5,405 bases of DNA, taken from positions 1-5,405 of the forward strand of contig JAGLYE010000132.1 of assembly GCA_023132505.1 (NCBI GenBank), in the 5' to 3' direction. Under the pieces are notes generated by a model. That model was given only the letters and a program-made list of their open reading frames with translations. It did no database searches and had not been told where the DNA came from. This DNA comes from Bacteroidales bacterium. Lineage in GTDB: Bacteria; Bacteroidota; Bacteroidia; Bacteroidales; B18-G4. Both the position numbers and the translations under genes were made by a program. Positions 1 to 5,405 of this stretch are shown here, piece by piece (position 1 is the stretch's first letter; each line of letters starts with the position of its first letter).

Positions 1-21
1 TGACAAATGCAGTTTGCTGGC

Positions 22-54
22 TTTGGTATTTTTTCTTCCTTTTTCGTATCTTTA
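22..54 (+). promoter_or_regulatory. Bacteroidota-type promoter of the isomerase-like gene
   Basis: TTTG at 22-25 is followed after 21 bases by TATCTTTA at 47-54. This matches the Bacteroidota primary sigma-factor pattern (TTTG, about 19-21 bases, TAnnTTTG) with one mismatch in the last base of the -7 box. Transcription would start around 60, leaving a leader of about 20 bases before the ATG at 83. No Shine-Dalgarno sequence is visible in the leader, which is usual for the phylum. A second TTTG at 13-16 lies too far from the -7 box. The spacing and both boxes are seen directly; promoter activity is inferred. Confidence 0.55.
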
Positions 55-82
55 TTGGTGAATTTTCTCATTACATCAAGCC

Positions 83-1237
83 ATGAACCCAATCCCTGTC
101 AAAACCCTAGCCTATGCAAACGCACCGGAAAGATTGCATAATGATGCTATTGATAAGCTGAAGCTTAGATATGGCGTGGAAGCTGTAAGCACCTCTGATC
201 GAGCCCGAATTTTGTATTTTTTCACCGGTGGATCTGAGGCGGAAGCCATTAAATGCCTTGAAAAAAAGAGATTCCAGCTGCTGCTGGCCTCGGGTAAAAC
301 CAATGCTTTGGCCTCAGCAATGGAAGTAAAGGCATACAGCAATCAACCTGGATTTCGTAATGTACTGCTGTGCCTTGATGATGATGCAGATAAACAGCTG
401 TTTGAAAAGTATATGTCAGTATTCAACGCTCTTGACCAACTTCAGGGCAAAAGGCTTGGACTCATTGGAGAGGTTTCCGACTGGCTGGTGGCAAGCAGCA
501 TTGATGCAGATATCCTGAAGGATAAGCTGGGTATTGAATTGGTAAAGATATCGTGGAAAGATGCCGGTAATTACCTGGACCATAAGGCCGGAGAAGACTT
601 CCTGGAACGTTTTTCTGCAAGCAGGCAATTTAATATTGAAGATGCAGGGATGGTTAACAGCCTTTTAAAACAGGTGATCCATGATCATAAGCTGGATGCC
701 ATCACGGTAGAATGCTTTTCGCTCGTTCAGGAGAAGAGCGTGACTGCCTGTCTGGGTTTATCCTTTCTGAATGACCTCGGCATTCCGGCCGGCTGCGAAG
801 GCGACCTCTGCAGTATTACTGCCATGATGATAGCAAAAGAACTGACAGGAGATGTCCCCTGGATGGCCAATGTGGCCGGGATCAAAGCCAATGAGGTGCT
901 GTTTGCGCATTGTACAGCCCCCACATCTGTACTATCCGAATATCATATAAATACACACTTTGAGACAGGCAAGGGTACGGCAGTGAGCGGTCGTTTCAAA
1001 GCCAAAGAAGTAAGCATTTTCAGGCTGAATAATACGCTCGACAGGCTTTTCTATGCATTCGGCAAGGTTGTGGACGGGATCTACGAGAAAAATGCCTGCC
1101 GTACGCAGTTGCATGTTGAATTTGATAAGAAAGTAATAAGGGAATTGAAATCAGATCCATTGGGAAATCATCATTTGGTAGTACCCGGTGATTGGAGGAA
1201 AGAATTTGGGGTTCTGGCAGAGATATTTGGCTTATAA
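83..1237 (+). CDS. L-fucose/L-arabinose isomerase-like protein
   Basis: A 384-residue protein of the FucI/AraA sugar isomerase-like fold, with no signal peptide, so cytoplasmic. Such enzymes interconvert aldoses and ketoses using a divalent metal. The N-terminal half has Rossmann-like segments, including [17 protein letters not shown] (about residues 122-138), typical of this family. The C-terminal half carries the likely active-site blocks: VECFS with Glu210, GCEGDLCS with Glu239 and Asp241, [11 protein letters not shown] with His276, and [10 protein letters not shown] with His363/His364 near the end. These acidic and histidine residues are the natural metal-ligand candidates, by analogy with the family rather than by an alignment I could run. 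At 384 residues it is much shorter than E. coli FucI (about 590) or AraA (500), so the substrate cannot be read from the family name. It is often annotated simply as 'fucose isomerase'. The start at 83 fits a good promoter at 22-54. It appears monocistronic; the next gene has its own promoter box. Confidence 0.88.
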   Translation: MNPIPVKTLAYANAPERLHNDAIDKLKLRYGVEAVSTSDRARILYFFTGGSEAEAIKCLEKKRFQLLLASGKTNALASAMEVKAYSNQPGFRNVLLCLDDDADKQLFEKYMSVFNALDQLQGKRLGLIGEVSDWLVASSIDADILKDKLGIELVKISWKDAGNYLDHKAGEDFLERFSASRQFNIEDAGMVNSLLKQVIHDHKLDAITVECFSLVQEKSVTACLGLSFLNDLGIPAGCEGDLCSITAMMIAKELTGDVPWMANVAGIKANEVLFAHCTAPTSVLSEYHINTHFETGKGTAVSGRFKAKEVSIFRLNNTLDRLFYAFGKVVDGIYEKNACRTQLHVEFDKKVIRELKSDPLGNHHLVVPGDWRKEFGVLAEIFGL

Positions 1238-1265
1238 ATCTTCGTGAGAGAGTGCATATCGCCTT

Positions 1266-1406
1266 ATGAAAACAAACGCTCTCATAATTGCAATATTCAC
1301 CATTAGTGCCTTTTTACTTTTAAGTATACTGGATAGCATTGCTACTCCTTGCCCTTTGAGTATCTTACCCCGAATACTTATTTTATTCAGTATGAACTTT
1401 GCTTAG
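1266..1406 (+). CDS. Doubtful 46-residue ORF with signal-peptide-like N terminus
   Basis: ATG at 1266 opens a 46-codon frame ending in TAG at 1404-1406. The start reads [20 protein letters not shown], which has the charged start and long hydrophobic stretch of a signal peptide or single membrane helix. The rest is a second mostly hydrophobic stretch with one Pro-Cys-Pro. It could be a small membrane peptide, or the surviving 5' end of a lost secreted-protein gene. Against it: there is no ribosome binding site, no convincing promoter box directly upstream, and chance AT-rich frames are often hydrophobic. It resembles no family I recognise. Confidence 0.2.
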   Translation: MKTNALIIAIFTISAFLLLSILDSIATPCPLSILPRILILFSMNFA

Positions 1407-1522
1407 GGATTGTGCATTAATATTGAGGAAATAATTTCTATGAATTATGTATCCTTTCATCAACTTCTGCCGATTTGCTTTTGAAAAGATTGAAAGCTTA
1501 TTAATCTCATTTACTTTTTCTG

Positions 1523-1530
1523 TACCTTTG
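1523..1530 (+). promoter_or_regulatory. -7 box of the propeller gene promoter; decides the start codon
   Basis: TACCTTTG is an exact match to the Bacteroidota -7 consensus TAnnTTTG. It lies 24 bases before the ATG at 1555, so transcription would begin near 1535-1537 with a leader of about 20 bases, the same layout as the first gene. No good TTTG is present 19-21 bases upstream, so the -33 part is weak. Because the box sits downstream of the first in-frame ATG at 1447, it argues that the extra 36 residues from that ATG are not translated. Confidence 0.5.
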
Positions 1531-1554
1531 AATGTCAGAACGAATAAGACCAAA

Positions 1555-3711
1555 ATGATGTGCAAAATTTTCAGGAAAGAACTTTTCCCATTCTTTATTG
1601 GTATTATGTTTATTTTGAATTCATATGGCCAGGAATGGACCTTAATAAACCCTTATCCGACAATTGAAAATCTGGAGGCAGTTTATTTTCTGAATCCGGA
1701 TACCGGCTTTGTAAGTGGTGAGTTTTGTAAATTATTAAGGACTACAGATGGTGGAGAGACCTGGTATGAAAATGATACATTAACCTATGGGCGTTTTATG
1801 TCTATTACCTTTATTAACAATGATACCGGGTTCGTTGTTGGGGGGAATTCGATCATGCGTACAAATGATTGTGGGGAAACCTGGATTACAATGGGCCCTC
1901 ATGTTGGGACTGATTATTATGACATTTTCTTTCTCAATGATACCTGCGGCTGGGTTGTGGGCGATTATAATACGGTAATAAGAACAACTGATGGTGGGAA
2001 TAACTGGGAAATATTATCACATTCGGTAGGCATCTCAAATTTCTTCTATAGGGTGGAATTCATCTCGCCAGATACAGGATATATATGTGGAAAATACGGT
2101 TCTGTTTTTAGCTATGGGATATTGAAAAAGACTTATGATGGTGGTGAAACCTGGATTGAAATATTTGTTCCTGAAGAAACCCGATCCCTAAAAGGCCTCG
2201 AGACGTTAGGGGATAGCAATGTGTGGATAGGTGAATCAAGGCAGGTGCCCACATACAACGGCCCGGCAACACGAATTTATCACACAACAAACGATGGGCA
2301 AACATGGGATACCATATCACTCGCATATTATTCCAACACCGTGAACAGAATTAAATTTCTAAATCCCTTACAGGGGAAAGTTCTTACAGGCAATAAGATG
2401 TTCTCTTCTGAGGATGGAGGACTTAGCTGGAATAGTTCTTCCTATGGGGCATTAACATCTATGAGGGATATGTCATGGTCGGATGCATCCAATTGCGTGG
2501 TTGCAGGGTATCGAGGTTTGATATATAAAAGTAATGATGCAGGCCAATCATGGAACGAAGTGTCAAAAGGTTTTCGTGCTTCATTTCAAGATGTTGAATT
2601 TATTGATGAAATGAGAGGAGTAGCGGTTGGATATAACACCGAGAACGAAATAATCTACTATACTGATGATGGTGGAATCAATTGGGATTTTGCTGTTTTG
2701 GATACTGCATACGAAGCAACATATTTAAAGAATGTTGTTTTTGATGAGAATGGAAATGCCTGGGTAGGGGGCTGGGGTTATATGCTTCGTAGTGTGGATG
2801 CCGGAGTCACCTGGATTCATATTGAAACAGGATTCTCTATTTTATTTCAAGCTATGGATGCTTATCAGGATAAGTATATCTGGGCAGGTGGCTGGGGTGG
2901 TAAGCTAATCAGATCGAAGGACTTTGGCAATAGTTGGGAAGATATCAGTTTGCCTACTAATGACCACCTCTCTATAATTGCCTTCAGTGACTCTCTCAAT
3001 GGATATCTCACTGTTGAAGAAAATAAAAAGTCGGGGTATACCCTCTTGTATAAAACGAACGATGGTGGCGATACCTGGCATGAAATTACTCACTCAGGGG
3101 GAATCTGTCCGATCTATAGTATATCTGCACCCGATTTTAACACAGTATACATGACGGTTTATTATTATGGGCTATTGAAGAGTTCAGATGCCGGTGATAC
3201 CTGGGAGACGATCGGTGAGGTTGGGGGAGTATTGCCATCTTATGTTAAATTCATTGATCCGGAGACAGGTGTGACAAGCAAAAACGATTATTTTGTGGCA
3301 TATACATGGGATGGAGGAGAACACTGGGATATTGAGCTAAATACAGCACCTCATGGGATGCCTATGAAATCGGTATTTTTTCTTGATTTTAACAATGCGT
3401 GGATAGTTGGAACTCAAGGTCTGATAATGAAATACTACAATCCATTTGTTAGAATTGATGAATCTGCAGAATCTTATTACAAATCTGATCAACCATTGAT
3501 ATATCCAAACCCGGTTTCTGATAAACTAACTATTGCATACCAAGATCCTGTGGACATGCTTAAGGTTTTTGACCTTTCAGGTAAACTTTTGATCGTCGAA
3601 AGTGGAGAAGATGTAAACAAGGTCGATACTCGAAGTTTATCTCCAGGAACTTATATCCTTGAAGTACGAACCAAAAGAAGTTCATTTAGCCTCAAGTTTG
3701 TGAAAATGTAA
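1555..3711 (+). CDS. Secreted Asp-box (YCF48/BNR-like) beta-propeller protein with type IX sorting domain
   Basis: A 718-residue extracellular or surface-anchored protein. From Met1 there is a signal peptide: Lys/Arg near the start, a hydrophobic core, then NSYG before QEW, a plausible signal peptidase I site near residue 25. An in-frame ATG at 1447 exists but would bury this signal behind 36 residues and lies upstream of the promoter box; ATG at 1558 is equally possible. Residues 60-591 hold 13 Asp-box repeats of the type (S/T)xDxGxxW, with Trp at 70, 110, 151, 200, 251, 292, 333, 377, 420, 461, 508, 550 and 591, spaced 40-51 residues. Each is preceded by strands such as FLNPDTGFVSG. This is the YCF48/photosystem II assembly factor-like propeller fold; here it most likely serves as a binding scaffold, since no glycosidase catalytic set (for example a sialidase RIP motif) is seen. 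A degenerate 14th blade ends near residue 630. Residues 650-718, from YPNPVSDKL to PGTYILEV and a Lys-rich end, form the type A sorting domain of the Por/type IX system. The binding partner is unknown. Confidence 0.9.
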   Translation: MMCKIFRKELFPFFIGIMFILNSYGQEWTLINPYPTIENLEAVYFLNPDTGFVSGEFCKLLRTTDGGETWYENDTLTYGRFMSITFINNDTGFVVGGNSIMRTNDCGETWITMGPHVGTDYYDIFFLNDTCGWVVGDYNTVIRTTDGGNNWEILSHSVGISNFFYRVEFISPDTGYICGKYGSVFSYGILKKTYDGGETWIEIFVPEETRSLKGLETLGDSNVWIGESRQVPTYNGPATRIYHTTNDGQTWDTISLAYYSNTVNRIKFLNPLQGKVLTGNKMFSSEDGGLSWNSSSYGALTSMRDMSWSDASNCVVAGYRGLIYKSNDAGQSWNEVSKGFRASFQDVEFIDEMRGVAVGYNTENEIIYYTDDGGINWDFAVLDTAYEATYLKNVVFDENGNAWVGGWGYMLRSVDAGVTWIHIETGFSILFQAMDAYQDKYIWAGGWGGKLIRSKDFGNSWEDISLPTNDHLSIIAFSDSLNGYLTVEENKKSGYTLLYKTNDGGDTWHEITHSGGICPIYSISAPDFNTVYMTVYYYGLLKSSDAGDTWETIGEVGGVLPSYVKFIDPETGVTSKNDYFVAYTWDGGEHWDIELNTAPHGMPMKSVFFLDFNNAWIVGTQGLIMKYYNPFVRIDESAESYYKSDQPLIYPNPVSDKLTIAYQDPVDMLKVFDLSGKLLIVESGEDVNKVDTRSLSPGTYILEVRTKRSSFSLKFVKM

Positions 3712-3774
3712 ATAGTTAAATCAATGAGACTAAATTTTCAAGAACAAAGTGAATTGAAAATTCAAAGCCGAATT

Positions 3775-3800
3775 GATCCCCTCGAGTTATCGAGGGGATC
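3775..3800. repeat. Perfect 11-bp inverted repeat, 4-base loop
   Basis: GATCCCCTCGA at 3775-3785 and its exact reverse complement TCGAGGGGATC at 3790-3800 flank the loop GTTA. It starts 63 bases after the stop codon of the propeller gene. In RNA it would form a very stable hairpin on either strand. No T-run follows on the plus strand (TCCGGG comes next), so it is not a classical intrinsic terminator. It could still end or protect the propeller transcript. Confidence 0.85.
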
Positions 3801-3815
3801 TCCGGGTCTTATTCC

Positions 3816-3831
3816 TCCCGAGTACTCGGGA
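3816..3831. repeat. Perfect 16-bp palindrome
   Basis: TCCCGAGTACTCGGGA reads identically on both strands. It shares the CGAGT core with the preceding hairpin (CTCGAGTTATCGAG), so the two may be diverged copies of one palindromic unit. On the minus strand it is followed by GGAATAAGACCC. Confidence 0.85.
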
Positions 3832-3862
3832 CGTATTGAAATAATAATATTCCTTTGAGATA

Positions 3863-3882
3863 CCCCGCTGCTTGCGGCGGGG
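3863..3882. repeat. GC-rich hairpin with CTTG tetraloop
   Basis: CCCCGCTG at 3863-3870 pairs with CGGCGGGG at 3875-3882 through eight pairs, one of them T-G, around the loop CTTG. Read as plus-strand RNA this is a C(UUG)G-type stable tetraloop, and the T-G pair would be an allowed G-U wobble. On the minus strand the same position is an A-C mismatch, so the plus-strand transcript folds better. No T-tract follows. Confidence 0.75.
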
Positions 3883-3888
3883 AGGTTC

Positions 3889-3919
3889 ATTGGCACATGT
3901 AGAATGTAGAATGCCAAAT
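3889..3919. repeat. Short tandem 7-mer inside a weak inverted repeat
   Basis: ATGTAGA is repeated head to tail at 3897-3903 and 3904-3910, with ATG continuing a third copy. The block is flanked by TTGGCA (3890-3895) and TGCCAA (3912-3917), a 6-bp inverted repeat with a 16-base loop. It lies between the third and fourth palindromes. It may be chance. Confidence 0.4.
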
Positions 3920-3920
3920 G

Positions 3921-3940
3921 CCTGCCTGCCGGCAGGCAGG
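3921..3940. repeat. Perfect 20-bp palindrome built from CCTG units
   Basis: CCTGCCTGCCGGCAGGCAGG is a perfect uninterrupted palindrome whose arms are themselves a tandem of CCTG. It lies 18 bases beyond the stop codon of the minus-strand GH109-type gene, so it would sit early in that gene's 3' untranslated region. I recall this palindrome type as frequent between genes in Bacteroidota; copy number in this genome cannot be seen from one window. Confidence 0.85.
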
Positions 3941-3958
3941 GACAATGAGTTCGTTCTG

Positions 3959-5344
3959 CTAACTAACAATTCCCAACGGCTCAGTATCTTTCCAAACACC
4001 ACGTGTAAAGTCGGGCACTTTCACTGAATTGCTCCTGTCCCTGACGGAGATCTCGCTCAACTCCACAACTGATGACCATGCCGCAGCATCATAAACATTC
4101 TGGTCGAGAGGGAGCCCTTCGCGCAGGCATTGGATAAGCCGCCAGTCCATGATGAAGTCCATGCCGCCGTGGCCTCCAACCTCCCTGGCTTTTTCACCAA
4201 CCTTCTTTGCTAGCGGATGCTCATATTCATTTATTAGCTGATCGTATTTCTCTTCATCCAGCCATGAATGTGCTTCGGGCTCCAGTGCGATACGTCTGTC
4301 GGGCCATTTCTGTGCAATGCCTTTGGTGCCGCTTATAAGGTGGATACGGCTATAAGGCCTCGGGCTTGCGGTATCATGCTGTACCATAATGGTCTTTCCC
4401 TTGCTGGTTTTGATAAGTGTTGTGTTCATATCGCCCAGCTCATACGCTTCCATCGCTTCCGGCGAATTTTTCCCGAATTCGTTTTCTGCATACCTTGACA
4501 TGCCTACCTGGTTTGTAGACATAGATGACAGATATTCAAATTTATCACCACGGTTGATACCCATGACCTGAGCTACCGGTCCTAACCCATGAGTGGGGTA
4601 GAGATTGCCGGTGTGATCCTTGCTCCAGTCGAGGCGCCACATGCCCTGGTAGCCGGTTTCCTTGTCAAACTTCAGCCAGCGCAGGTCGTGGATGTAGGCG
4701 CATTCGGCATGTATGAGGTCACCGAAAACACCATTCCTTGCCATGTTCAGTGTGGCCATCTCAAAAAAGTCATAGCAACAATTTTCCAGCATCATGCAGT
4801 GGCGTTGGGTTTGTTCAGCAGTATCAACCAGTTGCCAGCATTCTTCAAGTGTCATGGCAGCCGGGACCTCAATGGCTGCATGCTTGCCCTGTTTCATGGC
4901 ATAGACCGCGTTAGGGGTATGGTACCTCCAGGGGGTGCATGCATAGACCAGGTCTACATCATCTCTTTTGCACATTTTCATCCAGTGGCCATCATTTTCT
5001 CCATATCCGGCCGGTTCAGCCAGACCTTTATCGATAACTATTTGCTGTGCCTCTTTTACCCTTTTGGGCAGAATATCACAAACTGCAGTTATCTCCACGC
5101 CTTCCACATTCAATAACCTGCTCACAGCGCCCATACCACGCATGCCAAGGCCAATGATGCCGATACGTACTCTTGCCAGAGGCTCGGTTCTCAATCCCAT
5201 CACTGTCTTTTGGCCTGGCAAGGGAAGCGGTGTAGACAAGTGGTTCCCGATCTCTTTTCCAATGCTTGCCAATCCGGGCAAAGCGATACCCAGCCCTGCT
5301 AGTCCGGCGGCGGTGTTTTTTAGGAAGTTTCTGCGGTTTGTCAT
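3959..5344 (-). CDS. Tat-exported GH109-type protein, putative alpha-N-acetylgalactosaminidase (Gfo/Idh/MocA fold)
   Basis: A 461-residue NAD-dependent protein of the Gfo/Idh/MocA superfamily, GH109 branch. GH109 enzymes remove terminal GalNAc by an oxidation-elimination route with tightly bound NAD. The N terminus (NRRNFLK, then a small-residue hydrophobic stretch to about residue 29) is a Tat signal, so it should be exported folded with its cofactor. Residues 61-72 (IGIIGLGMRGMG) form the dinucleotide-binding loop, with Asp90 ending the next strand. From memory, the blocks align well with Elizabethkingia meningoseptica NagA: TPWRYH, IEVPAAMTLEECW (Glu159), MLENCCYDFFE (Tyr191), YIHDLRW (217-223), YPTHGLGP (His252), HDTASPRPY (Tyr331), GGHGGMDF, and PDFTRGVWK near the end. 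These correspond to the NagA residues I recall as Glu149, Tyr179, His228 and Tyr307. Glu-Val-Pro replaces the Glu-Lys-Pro of ordinary sugar dehydrogenases, as in this branch. Length is normal for the family plus a Tat leader. The exact GalNAc linkage or another sugar substrate is not determined. It is transcribed toward the propeller gene. Confidence 0.88.
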   Translation of the reverse strand: MTNRRNFLKNTAAGLAGLGIALPGLASIGKEIGNHLSTPLPLPGQKTVMGLRTEPLARVRIGIIGLGMRGMGAVSRLLNVEGVEITAVCDILPKRVKEAQQIVIDKGLAEPAGYGENDGHWMKMCKRDDVDLVYACTPWRYHTPNAVYAMKQGKHAAIEVPAAMTLEECWQLVDTAEQTQRHCMMLENCCYDFFEMATLNMARNGVFGDLIHAECAYIHDLRWLKFDKETGYQGMWRLDWSKDHTGNLYPTHGLGPVAQVMGINRGDKFEYLSSMSTNQVGMSRYAENEFGKNSPEAMEAYELGDMNTTLIKTSKGKTIMVQHDTASPRPYSRIHLISGTKGIAQKWPDRRIALEPEAHSWLDEEKYDQLINEYEHPLAKKVGEKAREVGGHGGMDFIMDWRLIQCLREGLPLDQNVYDAAAWSSVVELSEISVRDRSNSVKVPDFTRGVWKDTEPLGIVS

Positions 5345-5374
5345 GCTTTTGGTTTTTTGTTGGGGTAAAATTAA

Positions 5375-5395
5375 GAAAAAAGGGTTGCCAACCCT
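5375..5395 (-). terminator. Probable intrinsic terminator of a minus-strand gene outside the window
   Basis: Read on the minus strand, AGGGTT-GGC-AACCCT (5395 to 5381) forms a six-pair stem with a three-base loop, followed at once by a T-run (six T in a row, then CTTAATTTTA). This is the layout of a Rho-independent terminator. It lies 31 bases upstream of the GH109-type start codon, so it would end transcription of a gene located beyond 5405, or act as a leaky attenuator if that gene and the GH109-type gene are co-transcribed. As DNA, 5381-5395 is a near-perfect palindrome with one central base, so an operator role is the alternative. Confidence 0.55.
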
Positions 5396-5405
5396 AATAA
5401 GGTTG

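Larger units (their letters stand above)
1238..1554. other. AT-rich intergenic region with no confident gene
   Basis: This 317-base stretch separates the isomerase-like gene from the propeller gene. It is clearly richer in A and T than the isomerase gene before it. It contains one short reading frame with a signal-peptide-like start (1266-1406) and a promoter box at 1523-1530. A weak inverted repeat (TGAGAG at 1245-1250 with CTCTCA at 1279-1284, 28-base loop) follows the isomerase stop codon but has no T-tract, so I do not call it a terminator. I see no tRNA, riboswitch or insertion sequence here. Confidence 0.6.
3775..3940. repeat. Cluster of four REP-like palindromes between convergent genes
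   Basis: Four different GC-rich inverted repeats lie head to tail in 166 bases, between the 3' ends of the propeller gene and the GH109-type gene. They are listed individually. The sequences between them are AT-rich. On the minus strand two of the hairpins are followed by similar short tags: TATC after the CCCCGC hairpin, and GGAATAAG after the CCCGAGTACTCGGG hairpin. This suggests repeated modules rather than chance. Long GC palindromes between genes are a recurrent feature of Bacteroidota genomes and resemble REP/MITE-type non-autonomous elements; that they are mobile is inference. Some may also act as bidirectional 3'-end stabilisers for the two convergent transcripts. Confidence 0.65.

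Noticed and set aside
1383..1565. Minus-strand 60-codon ORF upstream of the propeller gene
   Set aside because: It overlaps the promoter box and the signal peptide start of the propeller gene, is AT-rich and shows no family features.
1555..3711. Sialidase call for the Asp-box protein
   Set aside because: Asp-boxes occur in sialidases, but there is no Arg-Ile-Pro motif or catalytic arginine triad in view, and the repeat count and strand pattern fit YCF48-like propellers better.
3775..3882. Classical Rho-independent terminators at the spacer hairpins
   Set aside because: None of these hairpins is followed by a T-run on either strand, so only a non-classical role in 3'-end formation can be proposed.
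3775..3940. CRISPR array
   Set aside because: The repeated units are inverted repeats of different sequence with unequal spacing; there are no identical direct repeats with unique spacers.
3787..4002. Minus-strand 71-codon ORF in the convergent spacer
   Set aside because: Its translation is mostly read out of the palindromes (it gives strings such as PPRRKQRG and TRRSPR) and its start lies inside the 3' end of the GH109-type gene. It looks like a repeat-derived spurious frame.
4589..5116. Plus-strand 175-codon ORF opposite the GH109-type gene
   Set aside because: It is fully antisense to a gene with strong family motifs along its whole length, has no recognisable domain, and is explained by codon bias of the opposite strand.
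5366..5398. Separate full promoter for the GH109-type gene
   Set aside because: TAATTTTA on the minus strand resembles a -7 box, but no TTTG lies 19-21 bases upstream (the nearest TTG is only 15 bases away), so I mention it only as a possibility.

Overview
The window looks like chromosomal DNA of a member of the Bacteroidota, probably an environmental or gut Bacteroidales/Marinilabiliales-type organism; the rank below phylum is a guess. Four things point this way. A large secreted protein ends in a type IX secretion (Por) sorting domain. Promoter-like TAnnTTTG boxes stand before two genes, and no clear Shine-Dalgarno sequence precedes any of them. A Tat-exported GH109 / Gfo-Idh-MocA protein is present. 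The spacer between the two convergent genes is packed with GC-rich palindromes of a kind common in this phylum.

Layout. At 22-54 there is a good Bacteroidota-type promoter, followed at 83-1237 (+) by a compact, cytoplasmic L-fucose/L-arabinose isomerase-like protein. The 317-base gap from 1238 to 1554 is AT-rich; it holds one short signal-peptide-like reading frame (1266-1406) of doubtful status and a TACCTTTG promoter box (1523-1530). At 1555-3711 (+) lies a 718-residue secreted beta-propeller protein with 13 Asp-box (YCF48/BNR-like) repeats and a C-terminal type IX sorting domain. From 3712 to 3958 the convergent spacer carries four different strong inverted repeats within 166 bases. At 3959-5344 (-) is a Tat-exported GH109-type protein, a putative NAD-dependent alpha-N-acetylgalactosaminidase. 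Just upstream of it, 5375-5395 reads on the minus strand as an intrinsic terminator for a gene outside the window.

How the genes relate. The three main genes do not form an operon: the first two are co-directional but separated by 317 bases and a second promoter, and the third converges on them. A sugar isomerase, a surface or secreted propeller and an exported glycosidase loosely fit a glycan-degrading lifestyle, but nothing in the sequence ties them to one substrate. The most unusual part is the palindrome cluster at 3775-3940. I see no convincing new multi-gene system in this window.
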